Part shown: piece by piece, positions 10,885-20,644 of the stretch | Numbering within the stretch: position 1 is the stretch's first letter | Layout: each line of letters opens with the position of its first letter | From: Dipteris shenzhenensis | Lineage: Eukaryota > Polypodiophyta > Polypodiopsida > Gleicheniales | Assembly (NCBI GenBank): GCA_047967505.1 | Contig: CM106540.1 | Direction: 5' to 3' (one strand) | DNA length: 64,000 nucleotides | The notes under the pieces: model-generated | The model's input: only the letters and a program-made list of their open reading frames with translations | The model's database searches: none | Told to the model about the DNA's origin: nothing | Program-made: the position numbers and the translations under genes

Positions 10885-12470
10885 CTACACCACCTGTTCC
10901 ACTGCCTGTGGAGGGGGCAAGACATCCTGGGGCGGAACTAAAGCATCTGGAGGTGGCTGTAAATTCTGATTTACATCAAAAATATCAGCAGGGGAACCCA
11001 AGGCAATGGGTAGCAACCCCTCAAAGACATCCTCTGAAGAAGAAGGCATTTGAAATTCAGCCTGAGTGTGAGCTGAATTTTCAGCAAATATCACATCTCT
11101 ACTGACTATGATCTTGCGTGTAGCAGGATTGTAAAGACGGTACCCCTTGCTTTCTGCACTGTACCCAACAAATATGCACTTAATGGCTTTATCTGACAAC
11201 TTGTGCCTAAATTCAAATGGCACATGAGCATAAGCAAGGCATCCAAAGACTCGGAAATGATCCACTGAAGGCTTTCTCCCATTCCAGACCTCATAGGGAG
11301 TTTTCGTTTTTAAAGCCTTAGTGGGAGCCCGATTCAAAATGTAATTGGCACACATCAGACCCTCAAGCCAGAATTTGTGAGGCATGTGTTTGCTTTTCAG
11401 CATACATCTGTCCATCTCCATGAGAGTTCTATTTTTCCTCTCAGCTTTGCCATTTTGCTGAGGGGTCAGCCTGACTGTGAGCTGATGCATAATACCCTTG
11501 CCTTTCAGAAAAGCATCAAAATCTGCAGACAAGTATTCCTCACCTCTATCTATGCGCAATGTCTGTATCTTGAGTCCAGTTTCATTTTCAACCATGGCTG
11601 AAAAGTGTTTAAACACCATGAACACTTCTGATTTGCGCTTCAGCCCAAAGACCCAAGTGAAATTGGAGTAATCATCAATAAATGTAACGAAGTAGAGATG
11701 ACCACCCAATGATGGAGTCCTCATGGGACCACAGACATCACTGTGTATAAGCTGTAATTTGCGAACAGCTTTAACTGAACCATCCTTCTTGAAGGGGAAT
11801 CTATGCATCTTGCCTAAAATGCACCCTTCACACGCATGTGGAGGAGGTATCTCAAGCAGTGGCAATGCATCAACCATGGAATGCTTCTGAAGTGTCATCA
11901 AGCTGTTGTAATGCATGTGGCCATATCAGGCATGCCATAATTCTGCATTCTGCATGGCAGCTGTAGGGGTAGAAACTGCAAGAGCATGGGCTACTCTTTT
12001 CTCAAAAAAATCAAGCTGAAAAAGCCCACGCAGCAGAGTACCAGATAATCTTAAGGCATAATCATCTTCCCTGTCTCGAACAGCACATTTGTCATCCTCA
12101 AAGATGACCTGAAATCCAGCTCTGTTAAGAGTGGACACTGAAAGAAGATTTTTGGTGATACCAGGCACATATAAGACATCTGAAAGTCTGAAAATTGAGC
12201 CATCAATGGCAGTGAGCTCAACATCTCCTGTGCCACGTACTGAATATGATGAGTTATTGGCACAAGTGACTTTCTTACCAACGGGAGGTGGATGCAAGGA
12301 AGTAAAAAGACACTTCTTAGAAGTGATGTGCTTGGATGCACCGCTGTCAAAATACCAAGTGTTCAGTGTTTCATTGACACTGAAAGCAGATGCATCCGTA
12401 GAAGAGTCATAACTGCAAGTCAAAAATGCATATGTATCATCACTACAAGTGGCTGTACTATCCCGAGCAT
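10885..12470 (-). pseudogene. Copia-1 protease and integrase
   Basis: Downstream of LINE-3 the product continues with the aspartic-protease motif YFDSGASKHIT (about 12345), which processes the polyprotein, and the LSV-type pre-integrase block. A stop at about 11920 replaces the residue after ELWHA, where relatives have arginine, followed by YGHM. The integrase follows: zinc-binding CEGCILGK, HSDVCGPM (first catalytic Asp), RIDRGEEYLS (second Asp) and NGKAERKNR (Glu). A stop at about 10885 ends the frame in the acidic linker before reverse transcriptase. Confidence 0.92.
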
Positions 12471-12485
12471 CTGGAGCAGCCAGCC

Positions 12486-13080
12486 CTTTTTTTTTGGCCG
12501 AAAAAACAGTGCTGATTATATTACTTCGAAAAAACAAGATACATGAGGTCAGTTTTGCAGCTGACGGGGCTGCGTTGACAAATCGGACGCAGCCCTAAAT
12601 GGAAACAAAAAGCTCACTCTCACGGAGGGATCAGGCGGGTGTGAATAAACAGCCAGAGAGGTGGTGAATAGCGCCACTGAAGGCCCTGAGAAGTATGCTC
12701 GAAGAAGAGGCCCTGCGTATCCCAATCTCGGAGGAAACATCTCCGCTTCTCCCGGCCAGCCCGGGAATCTCCCTGTATCTGGTCCCACTGGCCTCTGAGT
12801 GTGTGTATAATCTCACTCCAGATGTCGGCCATGACCTGGGCAGTCGAAAGAGAGGTACCACCGAGGATCTGCGCGCAGCGCGAGGTCCAAATGTGCCATC
12901 CAGCGATGCTGCTAATAATCTCCCAGATTGGATGCCTCTCCTGAGATCCTGTGTCCGCCTCTGCCAGGTGCGGCGGGATGCCCTCAAGCGGCCCCCAAGT
13001 CCCCTGTGTGATAAGGAACATGGGGTCCTGCGGGCCTGCCTCGAACAACTGATGAAAGCCAGGTGTGGTGCTGCACCAGC
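12486..13080 (-). mobile_element. LINE-3: short 5'-truncated LINE inserted in Copia-1
   Basis: The insertion is flanked by a perfect 15-bp duplication, ctggagcagccagcc (12471-12485 and 13081-13095). A T run just inside the left border is the poly(A) tail. Its minus-strand product (GWHIWTSRCAQILGG, DSRAGREKRRCFLRDWD) matches the last 140 residues of LINE-2, so only the extreme C-terminus and 3' UTR of that family were copied. It post-dates Copia-1. Confidence 0.95.
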
Positions 13081-13094
13081 CTGGAGCAGCCAGC

Positions 13095-14174
13095 CTAGAA
13101 TCTGAAATGCAAGATAAAATGAACATGGGAATATGTTTCTTGCAAGTGAGGAATTGCATCAAACTGATAATCCTGTCCAACAAAGTTGGCTGCAGCATCC
13201 CCACTGTCAGATGCATGAGGAGCTGAATCTGAAACAGCCATACCAGAGCTGTTTTTCTTCTCTTTTGCAAGCCTTTTCCTGCATTCTGCAATGTGATGAC
13301 CTGGCTTTTTGCAGTAGTGACAAAAACCCTTCTTCTTGGGCTTACTTGCATCATTTTTAGCCTTTTGTGAAGGCTGTCTTGACCCACTGGAAGGCTGATT
13401 TACTGATGTCTTTGCCTGTCCCTTTGTTTTTAATTTAAACTTTGAGAGCATAGCTTGTTCACCTGCACGTGAAGCCAAGTTTTTCCTGGTCTGCTCTTCC
13501 TGAAGCAGAAGTCCTATCAACTCATGAAAAGTGAGAGGATTTGCACCCCCCCTCAATGATAAGTTCAGCGAGGTATGAAAGCTGAGATAAGACTCAGGAA
13601 GAGAATTCAGAGTGGTTGTAATCATCTCTGAATCAAGAATAATTTCATTTATGTTTAACAATTGCTCTCTGAGATCCTGTAGCTTTGTGAGGTGGACTGA
13701 CATGGAGTCACCCTCTTCCATATGTGTATTACTTAACTCTCTTTTCAAGAAAGATACCCTTGCATCATTCCGGGCTGCATACATGCTTTCTAAAATATCC
13801 CACGCTGCCTTCGAGGTCTTACACGACTGGATATGCGGAATGATAAATCTTTTCACTGAAAGAGAGATGCATGACAAAGCTAAGGCATCTCGTGAATCCC
13901 ATCTCTTCTGCTCTGGAGTAGTGGCTATAGCTGCACCAACAACTTGTTCTGCAGCTGCACCTTGAGCACGACCTCTTCCACCTCCTTGCTCAGGAGGGGT
14001 ATTAGGTGCCATACCTGCTGGTCAGATCTCACCCCCATTCACATAATCCCATAAATTGCGAGAAATCAGAATGTTGCGTACCATAAAACTCCAGAGGGAG
14101 TAGTTGGTACCATCCCACTTGTCTTCCTGTGAAAGACCACCGAACTAGAAGTCATTCTGATTTTGCTGGGCCAT
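13095..14174 (-). pseudogene. Copia-1 gag
   Basis: The probable start is the ATG at 14174. The first block (DGTNYSLWSFMVRN) is the conserved N-terminus of plant copia gag, but two in-frame stops (about 14145 and 14020) interrupt it. From 14012 the frame is open for 305 residues: the gag helical region, then a basic stretch and the zinc knuckle CHYCKKPGHHIAEC (C-x2-C-x4-H-x4-C) that binds element RNA. The open frame ends where LINE-3 is inserted. Confidence 0.9.
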
Positions 14175-14404
14175 ATCTGAGAAAGAGATTTAAGCAGATA
14201 CAAAACTGAATTCCCTTACTCGGAATGAAATGCACAACTCCCAAAAAACACAGCCAAGCACTGTCTGTAAATGCAACTCAGATTTCTGTACTTGCACTGT
14301 CAGAAATCTGTCCAAGCATCAAAAACTCTCCAGAATCTGCCAAAAGTGCTGCAAAACACTTCAAGAAAGGCAGTATGAACTGAAAACTCCAGAAATTGCT
14401 CTCC

Positions 14405-14690
14405 CAACACAAAAGCCCCAAAATAGGCCTGAAATTGCAACCGGAAAGGGGCAAATTGATCAAAAGCCCCCAATGTTGCAAGAATTGAGCTCTGTCTACA
14501 AAAGCCCCAAATTTCACTGCCAAAGTGCAGTGTTATTACAAAATCCCCAAATTTCTTCAAGAAATTGTACTGCAAGACTAAAAGCCCCAAATTTCGAGCT
14601 TGAATTGCAACCAGAAAGGGGCAAAAGTACAGAAAGCCCCAAATTTTGCAATTTCAGCAGAAAGCCCCAAATTTTGGCTAAACCTCTGAA
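14405..14690 (-). repeat. AAAGCCCCAAATTT motif array in Copia-1 leader
   Basis: Seven variants of aaaGCCCCaaattt occur between about 14411 and 14680, spaced 30-50 bases apart, with gaaagggg blocks between some of them. The array lies between the GTAC array and the gag start, and no reading frame explains it. Confidence 0.75.
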
Positions 14691-14800
14691 TCTGCCTGCA
14701 ATGTCTGCTGCACAAGCAACAATGAACCGAAAATACCCAAATGACTGCAAAGATCTGCAAATGTCCGCACAAATACCACCAAATCTACTGGTATGGTGAT

Positions 14801-15223
14801 TGTACGACAGAGTACTGATTAGAATGTACGGAGGTACAACAAAGTACGGACCGGCGGGTACAGTTGTACGGACGAACAAAGTACGGATCAGCAAGTACAT
14901 TTGTACGGTGCAAAAGCTTATGTAGACCTGTACGGAAGCAGGGGCTGTACGGAAGTGCAGGTACGGACGGTGACAGCGAACTGTACGGCTGGTGGCAGCC
15001 AACCGTACGCGCAGGTACAGAACTGTACGACGAACCGTACAGTCTGGCGACGGACTGTATGGCACTTGTACGGACGACGATCTGTACGACGACCATGCGT
15101 GTGGCAGATCTGTACGGCGCAAGAACTGTACGGACGTTGATTGCTTCGCTTATACGGACAACGCATGAGCAGTACGGCAGGTACCAAGTACGGATTCCGT
15201 ACAGTCGTACGGACTGTACGGGC
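14801..15223 (-). repeat. GTAC motif array in Copia-1 leader
   Basis: At least 28 GTAC tetramers, mostly as tGTACGg, lie in about 420 bases between primer-binding site and gag. Chance would give about two. Spacing is irregular, so this is not a simple tandem repeat. GTAC is self-complementary and is also the core recognised by plant SBP-box (SPL) proteins. See findings. Confidence 0.85.
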
Positions 15224-15294
15224 GAGGTGTAGCAGCAGGAGCGTGGGCTATAGGCTGGAGCTGAACGGGGAAGAAGCAGGGAGCGGGATCAATT

Positions 15295-15306
15295 GCTCTG
15301 ATACCA
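15295..15306 (-). other. Copia-1 primer-binding site (initiator Met-tRNA)
   Basis: gctctgatacca on the plus strand, that is TGGTATCAGAGC on the element strand, two bases inside the 5' LTR. It matches the 3' end of plant initiator Met-tRNA, the usual copia primer. Confidence 0.93.
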
Positions 15307-15308
15307 AA

Positions 15309-15579
15309 TGTGAGAGATTGTGGAGAGAGTGAGAGCAAGAGAGTGAGAGCTAGAGAGCTGAAAGCTTGAGAGCTGAGTTGCAATAGAAGAGTGTAAAGAG
15401 TACAACTGAAAGTGTGAGAGATAAGGTTTTGTCCTAGTGACAAAACCTTAGTAGTCACTAACCATAGTTAGTGAACTAACTGCGGTTAGGGGAAAAAACC
15501 TCTTAAAGAGGGAAAAGTGCCCCTAACTAGCTTATTAAATTACATTGGTCACTGCTGAATTATATCTATAATTCTAACA
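15309..15579 (-). repeat. Copia-1 5' LTR
   Basis: 271 bp, about 98 percent identical to 8876-9146. Followed by the TSD gaggc at 15580-15584. As the upstream LTR it should carry the element promoter for leftward transcription. Confidence 0.95.
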
Positions 15580-15584
15580 GAGGC

Positions 15585-16796
15585 ATCTATTCCTTCAAGA
15601 TTTTTATCTGTGGCTTGAGGACTTTCCTTTGTACCATTGCTCGTAAAAGCTAAAACTATCCTTCATTGCTTCCTAGCTCTTCCAACCTTGCCATTCCTCT
15701 TAACTAATCTCCTGTTTCTGGAAACTCTAGTGTGCCTACTTAGCTACATAACTTGTTCCTTTCCATGGATTTTCTTTAAATGCCCCATAGATGTATCATG
15801 TTGATCCTGAGTTCCCTCTAATGCTCCTCCTTAATGCCTCATCTATTGCTTGGCCTTATCTACTTTGCAATTGCGAAGTTAGTTTGCCTTCTAACTACTA
15901 GGCCCACGAGCTTGTTTCATGCATATTTCTCTTCAAAGTCTCCAGTTGCTCTGTTTGTTCCTGCTGCTTCTTCATGTAAATCTCAGTTGTGCTTGCAGCA
16001 GGCTTTTGGTGCTTTAAAAAAGTTCCAGAAAGGCCCATCTTTAACGAATAATTGTTCAACCATTGCACAAACAAGCAAGGCAAGCACCTATTTACTGAAT
16101 TTGCGGTCAGGCATCTCACAGGTTTGTTAAAACTCAAAAAAGTTCTTGAAGAAAGAACCAGCGAAGCTGCAAAGGCCTTCAACTTTGTGACTGCATCTAC
16201 TCCTATTGTTGCTGCATCTTGCATTGTGAGTTTCATCTCAAGCATTCTAAGGTCAATTTCCCCCACTCTTGCACGATATTGACACCTTTCCCTCCTCTCC
16301 TGAAGGTGGAAGAACCGTATGGAGCTCACCGGCTCCCTCACAACATTTCAAACCCAAGGCAAGGCGGGAGGGTGGAGGATACCTACAGCCCTGAATGGAA
16401 GAACATAATCAAGCTAAATGCTCTAACACAAGACTACAACAAGTCCAGATTCAAGTGAAGTAGCAAGCAAATGCTCGTGTGAACAGCAAGCAAGGAAGCA
16501 AGCTTAAAGAAAAATGTGAGAGAAACAGAGGAGATCCAGCTTGGACCAAAGAGCTTAGTGCTAGGTTTTATATAAAAGGGGTTTATGGGATTAAACCTCC
16601 ACCTTACATTTTCCCTCCTAAGACAAAAATACCTGATACAATTTTAAACTCCTAGAATCTGGCGTACCTTAGAGCCAAAAATTCCTGACGTGAGAGGCAC
16701 TGCAGGAGCTGCTGCACCTCCCCAACACTCTCTCTACTGCTCCCTCCCTAGCTATCCCCTTAGCTCCTGGCTCTCCCTTCAGCCCCTCCATTTGAT
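15585..16796. other. Target sequence of Copia-1; no gene recognised
   Basis: Sequence continuing the context left of Copia-1. A minus-strand frame of 147 codons (15898-16341) and a plus-strand frame of 76 codons (16052-16282) overlap without similarity to a family I recognise. A TATA-like tttatataaaagggg at about 16568 precedes a purine-poor stretch and could be a relic LTR promoter. Nothing here is annotated as a gene. Confidence 0.4.
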
Positions 16797-17572
16797 ATGT
16801 CAGACTTGGGCCCAGTTTATTCAAGAGAAACATGGCATTGTTATGTCTCAGTCCAAGTATGTTCAAAAGCTCTTGGACAAATTCAACATGCATGATTGCA
16901 AGCCTATGTCCACTCCCATAAAGCCGGGGCTGAAGCTTACAATGCATGATGCGGGTGAATCAATTGATGTCACACTCTATAGTCAGGCTGTTGGATGCCT
17001 CATTTATCTCTGCAATACACAACCTGATATTCAGTTTTCAGTTTCTCAGGTGAGCAAGTATATGCACAGCCCAACGATTATGCATTGGCAGGCTGTAAAA
17101 CGCATCTTCCGTTACTTGCAAGGTACAAAGTCTTTTGGCTTGATGTTTCCCAGGGGGGGTGACTTGCAGATGCATGCTTACAGTGACTCAGATTGGGCTG
17201 GAGACTATGATACTAGGCAGTCCACCAGTGGGAATTGTTTCTTTCTAGGACATGCTTGCATTTCTTGGTTGAGCAAGAAACAGTCTACAGTGGCTACCTC
17301 CTCATGTGAAGCTCAGTACACGGCAGCTTTCACAGCGACAGTTGAATGTGTTTGGTTGCATCGTTTATTTGCTGATCTTCATCTTTCATTGGAGGGTCCT
17401 TCTCTGATTCTCACTGATAGTCAAAGTGCTATAGCAGTGGCAAAGAATCCTGTGTTTCATGCTCGCACAAAGCACATTGAGGTTCACTATCACTATGTCA
17501 GAGAAAAGTTGCATGCAGGAGAGATCAGTATGATCTATGTGTCAACGCATGACAATGTTGCAGACATCTTCA
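16797..17572 (+). pseudogene. Copia-1-family fragment: reverse transcriptase end and RNase H
   Basis: A single open plus-strand stretch very similar to the Copia-1 product, beginning inside the block after YVDD ([19 protein letters not shown]) and running through SDSDWAGDYDTRQ, SSCEAQYTA and HARTKHIEVHYHYV to ADIF. It retains CAG where Copia-1 has a stop. Both ends are abrupt: the left at about 16797 in reverse transcriptase, the right at 17572, where the sequence switches in mid-codon to the LTR of another element. No LTR of its own is present. Confidence 0.92.
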
Positions 17573-17795
17573 TATGTGTGTGCTAGAGGGGCAGTTAGGT
17601 GTGTTAAGTGGAGCTAGATGCTAGGGGAGAGATTCTAGGAGCTTGGTGGCCTTTGGTATGAGGTCATCTATGATGTCAGTGTGGATGTAGAGGTAGCCTA
17701 TATATGGCCCTCATTTCTCTTCATTCTATGACACAGTTCTTCATTTGTGTCCATCTTCTTGTCTCCATTTTTACTCAGCTTGCTCGTTTCCAACA
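17573..17795 (+). repeat. LTR-2 5' LTR (5'-truncated)
   Basis: Matches 19531-19749 closely (ctagaggggcaRttaggtg … tttccaaca). The first part of the LTR is missing at the fusion with the copia fragment. Confidence 0.88.
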
Positions 17796-17807
17796 TGGTA
17801 TCAGAGC
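17796..17807 (+). other. LTR-2 primer-binding site
   Basis: tggtatcagagc directly after the LTR end; complementary to the 3' end of initiator Met-tRNA. Confidence 0.9.
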
Positions 17808-18008
17808 AGTACCAGCCTCCTTGAGCCTGATCCCACCACCTCATCATCATCTTCTCCTCTCTCCTGTTGCTCACTCTCACTCTTTGCATCGTCTTTTGCT
17901 CATCACACCTCGCGACCCTCAGCTATGGTGTCTCCCCCCTTCTCTTCCTCCTCCTCCTCCTTGCCTTTTCGGAGGCCTCTTCAGTGAAAAGCAGCAGCAG
18001 CAACCACA

Positions 18009-18571
18009 AGCCCAAGCAACCTTCTCCGCCAGTGTCTTGCATAACGCAGACCACATCTTCTCCTTTCTGCAGAAGTCTAAATCGCTCCAATTTCTCTCGT
18101 CAAGGACAGCACCAGTAGAATAGTATTGCTTGTTCCACATAACAGATGATAAGCACGAGGTGAGGACGATTTCTTCACGGATGATGTATTGGCACAAGCC
18201 TCCACAAGGTTAAGCACGCCCCTGACCTCGTTATCAATAATTTCACCCGGGTAGTCTCGGTTCCCATTTATGTCATAGTTCGGAGAGGGCACGTAAAAAA
18301 TTCCGTCACAGCCTGCGAACATCTCCGACAGACTACAGTAGTCCATAAGATCGACTTCAGCAAGCTGCAAGCGTTCTTTCACTCCGGGAGACGCTAACGG
18401 TGAAGTAGACAGGCGAATCTCACCCTGGATTTTGATCAGCTGTTCCATCTCATCCTTCTGAAATATCACAGCCGATTCAGTATTGCTCCTTCCGCTTGTT
18501 GAAGTCATTGGTTGATTCGTTCTACCATTGTCGAAAGGAAAAAAAAAAGGCATGCTGCACCGTAACCACAC
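18009..18571 (-). pseudogene. Cinnamoyl-CoA-reductase-like (NADP-dependent SDR) gene fragment, frameshifted
   Basis: The minus-strand product contains AEVDLMDYCSLSEMFAGCDG, the VPSP turn, VRGVLNLVEACANTSSVK, then after a 1-bp deletion in a run of A (about 18173) IVLTSCLSSVMWNK, DERNWSDLDFCRK and SKTLAEK-like LCKTLAEKVAWA. These are hallmark blocks of the plant CCR/dihydroflavonol-reductase-like extended SDR family, which reduces hydroxycinnamoyl-CoA or related substrates. The N-terminal glycine-rich NADP motif and the C-terminal half are absent, and the catalytic YxxxK is altered (WSALCK). The fragment lies inside LTR-2, so it is best read as a captured gene piece. Confidence 0.8.
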
Positions 18572-19182
18572 CTTGTGATTCTTTGGCCCTCTTCAGCAGC
18601 CTTGGGAGCTCGTGATCCGTTCCGCCCTCGACAGCAGGTTGCTGGAAGAAATCCATTCCTTATCAATATTTGTAGCCCGGCCTAGGTCCCCGCGAGTTAA
18701 AGCCGCGCTAAATTACAAGCATATGCATAAAAAATTTGTGGTCAAAGTTTGACAGAAATTTACCCTCTCATGGCACTTTCATTTGACTCCAAGTACAAGA
18801 AAAAGATGAAGGTCAGATACCTAAGATATGCTTCTCTACACAACTATGGAGATGACAAGCTAATTGTTCTCTCGAAGGATATGATTTTCAGATCCACTTG
18901 TTTTACTTCTTTTATCATGGTATCATCTTATAAGGCACTAGACATTGCCCATGTGGTAAGACCTTGCCTTGACATGGATATTTTGCTTTGCTAAAAGAAG
19001 AGGCTTCTTGTCAAGCCCACATCATCCACAAGAGGATGAGTATGTTTTTGAGCTCCAGTTGTATCTCCCCTAGTTGTCAAGGTACTCTGCCTAGATAGTC
19101 CTCCAAAATGATTGTAATAAACTGTGAGTTCTTTGTCCTCACCTCTGGTCACCTATGATGTAGACCATGTGAGTATGTGTTG

Positions 19183-19320
19183 TCCCCTTGGTACCTCCTG
19201 CAGACTTGTGTTTGTACATGCAGGGGAGATAACCATTAGGGGGGGTTTTGTTTTTTGCCCTCATGGTACCTCTTGCAGACATTTTGTTTATACATGCAAG
19301 GGAGATAACCATTAGGGGCG
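19183..19320 (+). repeat. Two-copy tandem repeat in LTR-2
   Basis: Two adjacent diverged copies of a unit of about 72 bases (ggtacctcYtgcagac … gggagataaccattagggg), at about 19190-19242 and 19263-19318. No reading frame explains it. Confidence 0.7.
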
Positions 19321-19473
19321 TTGTGTTCCCCACTCTGTATACCTTACACCCATGGGAACCCTTGCTAGCTTGAGATCCTAGCCATTGATAGATCCATGAC
19401 CACCATGAGATGGCATGTGACACCTTGTGCTAGCTGTATCCTTGACATAGCTTGAGGCAGTCCCTTGAGGGGG

Positions 19474-19749
19474 TGTTTGTTGGGGTTTGTCAATGTCCTG
19501 CCTCTCCATAGGCACACTTGTGATCCTATGTGTGTGCTAGAGGGGCAATTAGGTGTGTTAAGTGGAGCTAGATGCTAGGGGAGAGATTCTAGGTGCTTGG
19601 TGGCCTTTGGTATGAGGTCATCTATGATGTCAGTGTGGATGTAGAGGTAGCCTACATATGGCCCTCATTTCTCTTCATTCTATGAGACAGTTCTTCATTT
19701 GTGTCCATCTTCTTGTCTCCATTTTTGCTCAGCTTGCTCATTTCCAACA
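19474..19749 (+). repeat. LTR-2 3' LTR
   Basis: Begins tgtttgttgggg after the purine tract cttgaggggg and ends tttccaaca. The part from 19531 on is shared with the 5' LTR. Confidence 0.82.
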
Positions 19750-20045
19750 GGACTCGGGAGATCCTCAGACGTGAGATTGGTATTCACCAGCAGTTGGCAG
19801 CCCTGCAAAGGAAAGAGCGAAAATGGCCTGCAGATGCTTGAATTCAGGAGCACCTTGCTATAGCAAGGGCTCAATAGCTAATATTGCTTGATCAGATAGC
19901 AAAGTATGCCTTTCATGCCCATGAGGCATTCTCGACTCACATGGGAGATAGGGTCAATAAACACTTCTCTACTCTTGGCCCTAGACATAGTAGAGAGAGA
20001 GTTTCACAGCTTATTGACTCAAACGCGGTTTTGCAGACACATCCG
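19750..20045 (+). pseudogene. LINE-5 fragment: linker between endonuclease and reverse transcriptase
   Basis: The plus-strand reading has REILRREIGIHQQLAALQ, then after stops HMGDRVNKHF, LGPRHSRERV and DSNAVLQTHP. This resembles the linker of plant LINE ORF2 in which a GD-x-N/V-x-KFF motif precedes a short basic stretch. Several stops and no flanking domains are present. The match is by pattern only. Confidence 0.5.
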
Positions 20046-20171
20046 AATGTCGTCACTTAATCGGGTGACCAGGCCCAAACCCCACCCCATGGGTGGGGTC
20101 AAACGGACCCAACAGTCCACCCAGGTTGGACTATGTAAGCAAGCCAAGTGTAGAGGTGTGGGGGCAATATA

Positions 20172-20632
20172 TGTCACCTTCTTCAGCTATTCTCTCTTCA
20201 CAAATCACGGGAGTAGCACCTTTCTTTTCCACCCAGCCAATTCTGCCAAGACTTCAAAGAGAGAGAGATAGAGCTGTACCCAAAATCACGTAAAAATCCC
20301 AATCCTTATCTTCTCTCACTAGCCTTGACAGACCCCAAATCCCTAGATAGATCTAGATGCCACATGTCATCCATATAGGGCCTTCCTAATGCAACATTTC
20401 ACCCCTCTCTTGGGATGCATTTAATTCCTTGCCCCTAGGCACAATCTTTGCACTAGGCCCTTGGTCTCAGATCTATCTAGTCTGGTGCTATCAGCCCTCA
20501 CCTAGGACCTTGACATTAATCCCTCCCGATCATTTACATAAAGCGCAAACACATATATTACAAAGATAGATCCTATAAGGGAAATGTCGACTGATTCTTC
20601 CGAGGTCATGCTACCTCGGCTAGAGCGTAACA
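20172..20632 (-). repeat. Gypsy-1 3' LTR
   Basis: 461 bp, tgtcaccttcttc … gcgtaaca on the plus strand. The polypurine tract (GAAGAGGGAAGGAA on the element strand) occupies 20633-20646, just right of it. Preceded by TSD atata. Confidence 0.96.
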
Positions 20633-20644
20633 TTCCTTCCCTCT

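Larger units (their letters stand above)
8876..15579 (-). mobile_element. Copia-1: complete but inactivated Ty1/copia element
   Basis: Two 271-bp LTRs (8876-9146 and 15309-15579) flank a minus-strand interior and are themselves flanked by the 5-bp duplication gaggc (8871-8875 and 15580-15584). A primer-binding site complementary to initiator Met-tRNA sits beside the right LTR and a purine tract beside the left, so transcription runs leftwards. The order gag, protease, integrase, reverse transcriptase, RNase H identifies copia. The LTRs differ at about five positions (roughly 2 percent), a moderately recent insertion. At least six in-frame stops, a 1-bp deletion and an inserted LINE-3 inactivate it. 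A related fragment lies at 16797-17572. Confidence 0.96.
17573..19749 (+). mobile_element. LTR-2: non-autonomous LTR element carrying a host gene fragment
   Basis: A truncated left LTR (17573-17795) and a complete right LTR (19474-19749, 276 bp) are clearly homologous. The left LTR is followed by a perfect initiator-Met primer-binding site (17796-17807), and a purine tract (cttgaggggg) precedes the right LTR, so the element reads rightwards. The interior has no gag or pol. It carries a segment of a cinnamoyl-CoA-reductase-like gene in antisense orientation (about 18009-18571). No target duplication can be read because the left LTR has lost its first 57 or so bases at the junction with the copia fragment. 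Confidence 0.82.

Noticed and set aside
15898-16341. 147-codon minus-strand frame as a host gene
   Set aside because: No recognisable family or splice pattern, and it overlaps an equally plausible plus-strand frame; left unannotated.
18749-18994. 81-codon plus-strand frame within LTR-2 as a gene
   Set aside because: No family recognised, low complexity of context and no conserved start; probably element interior.
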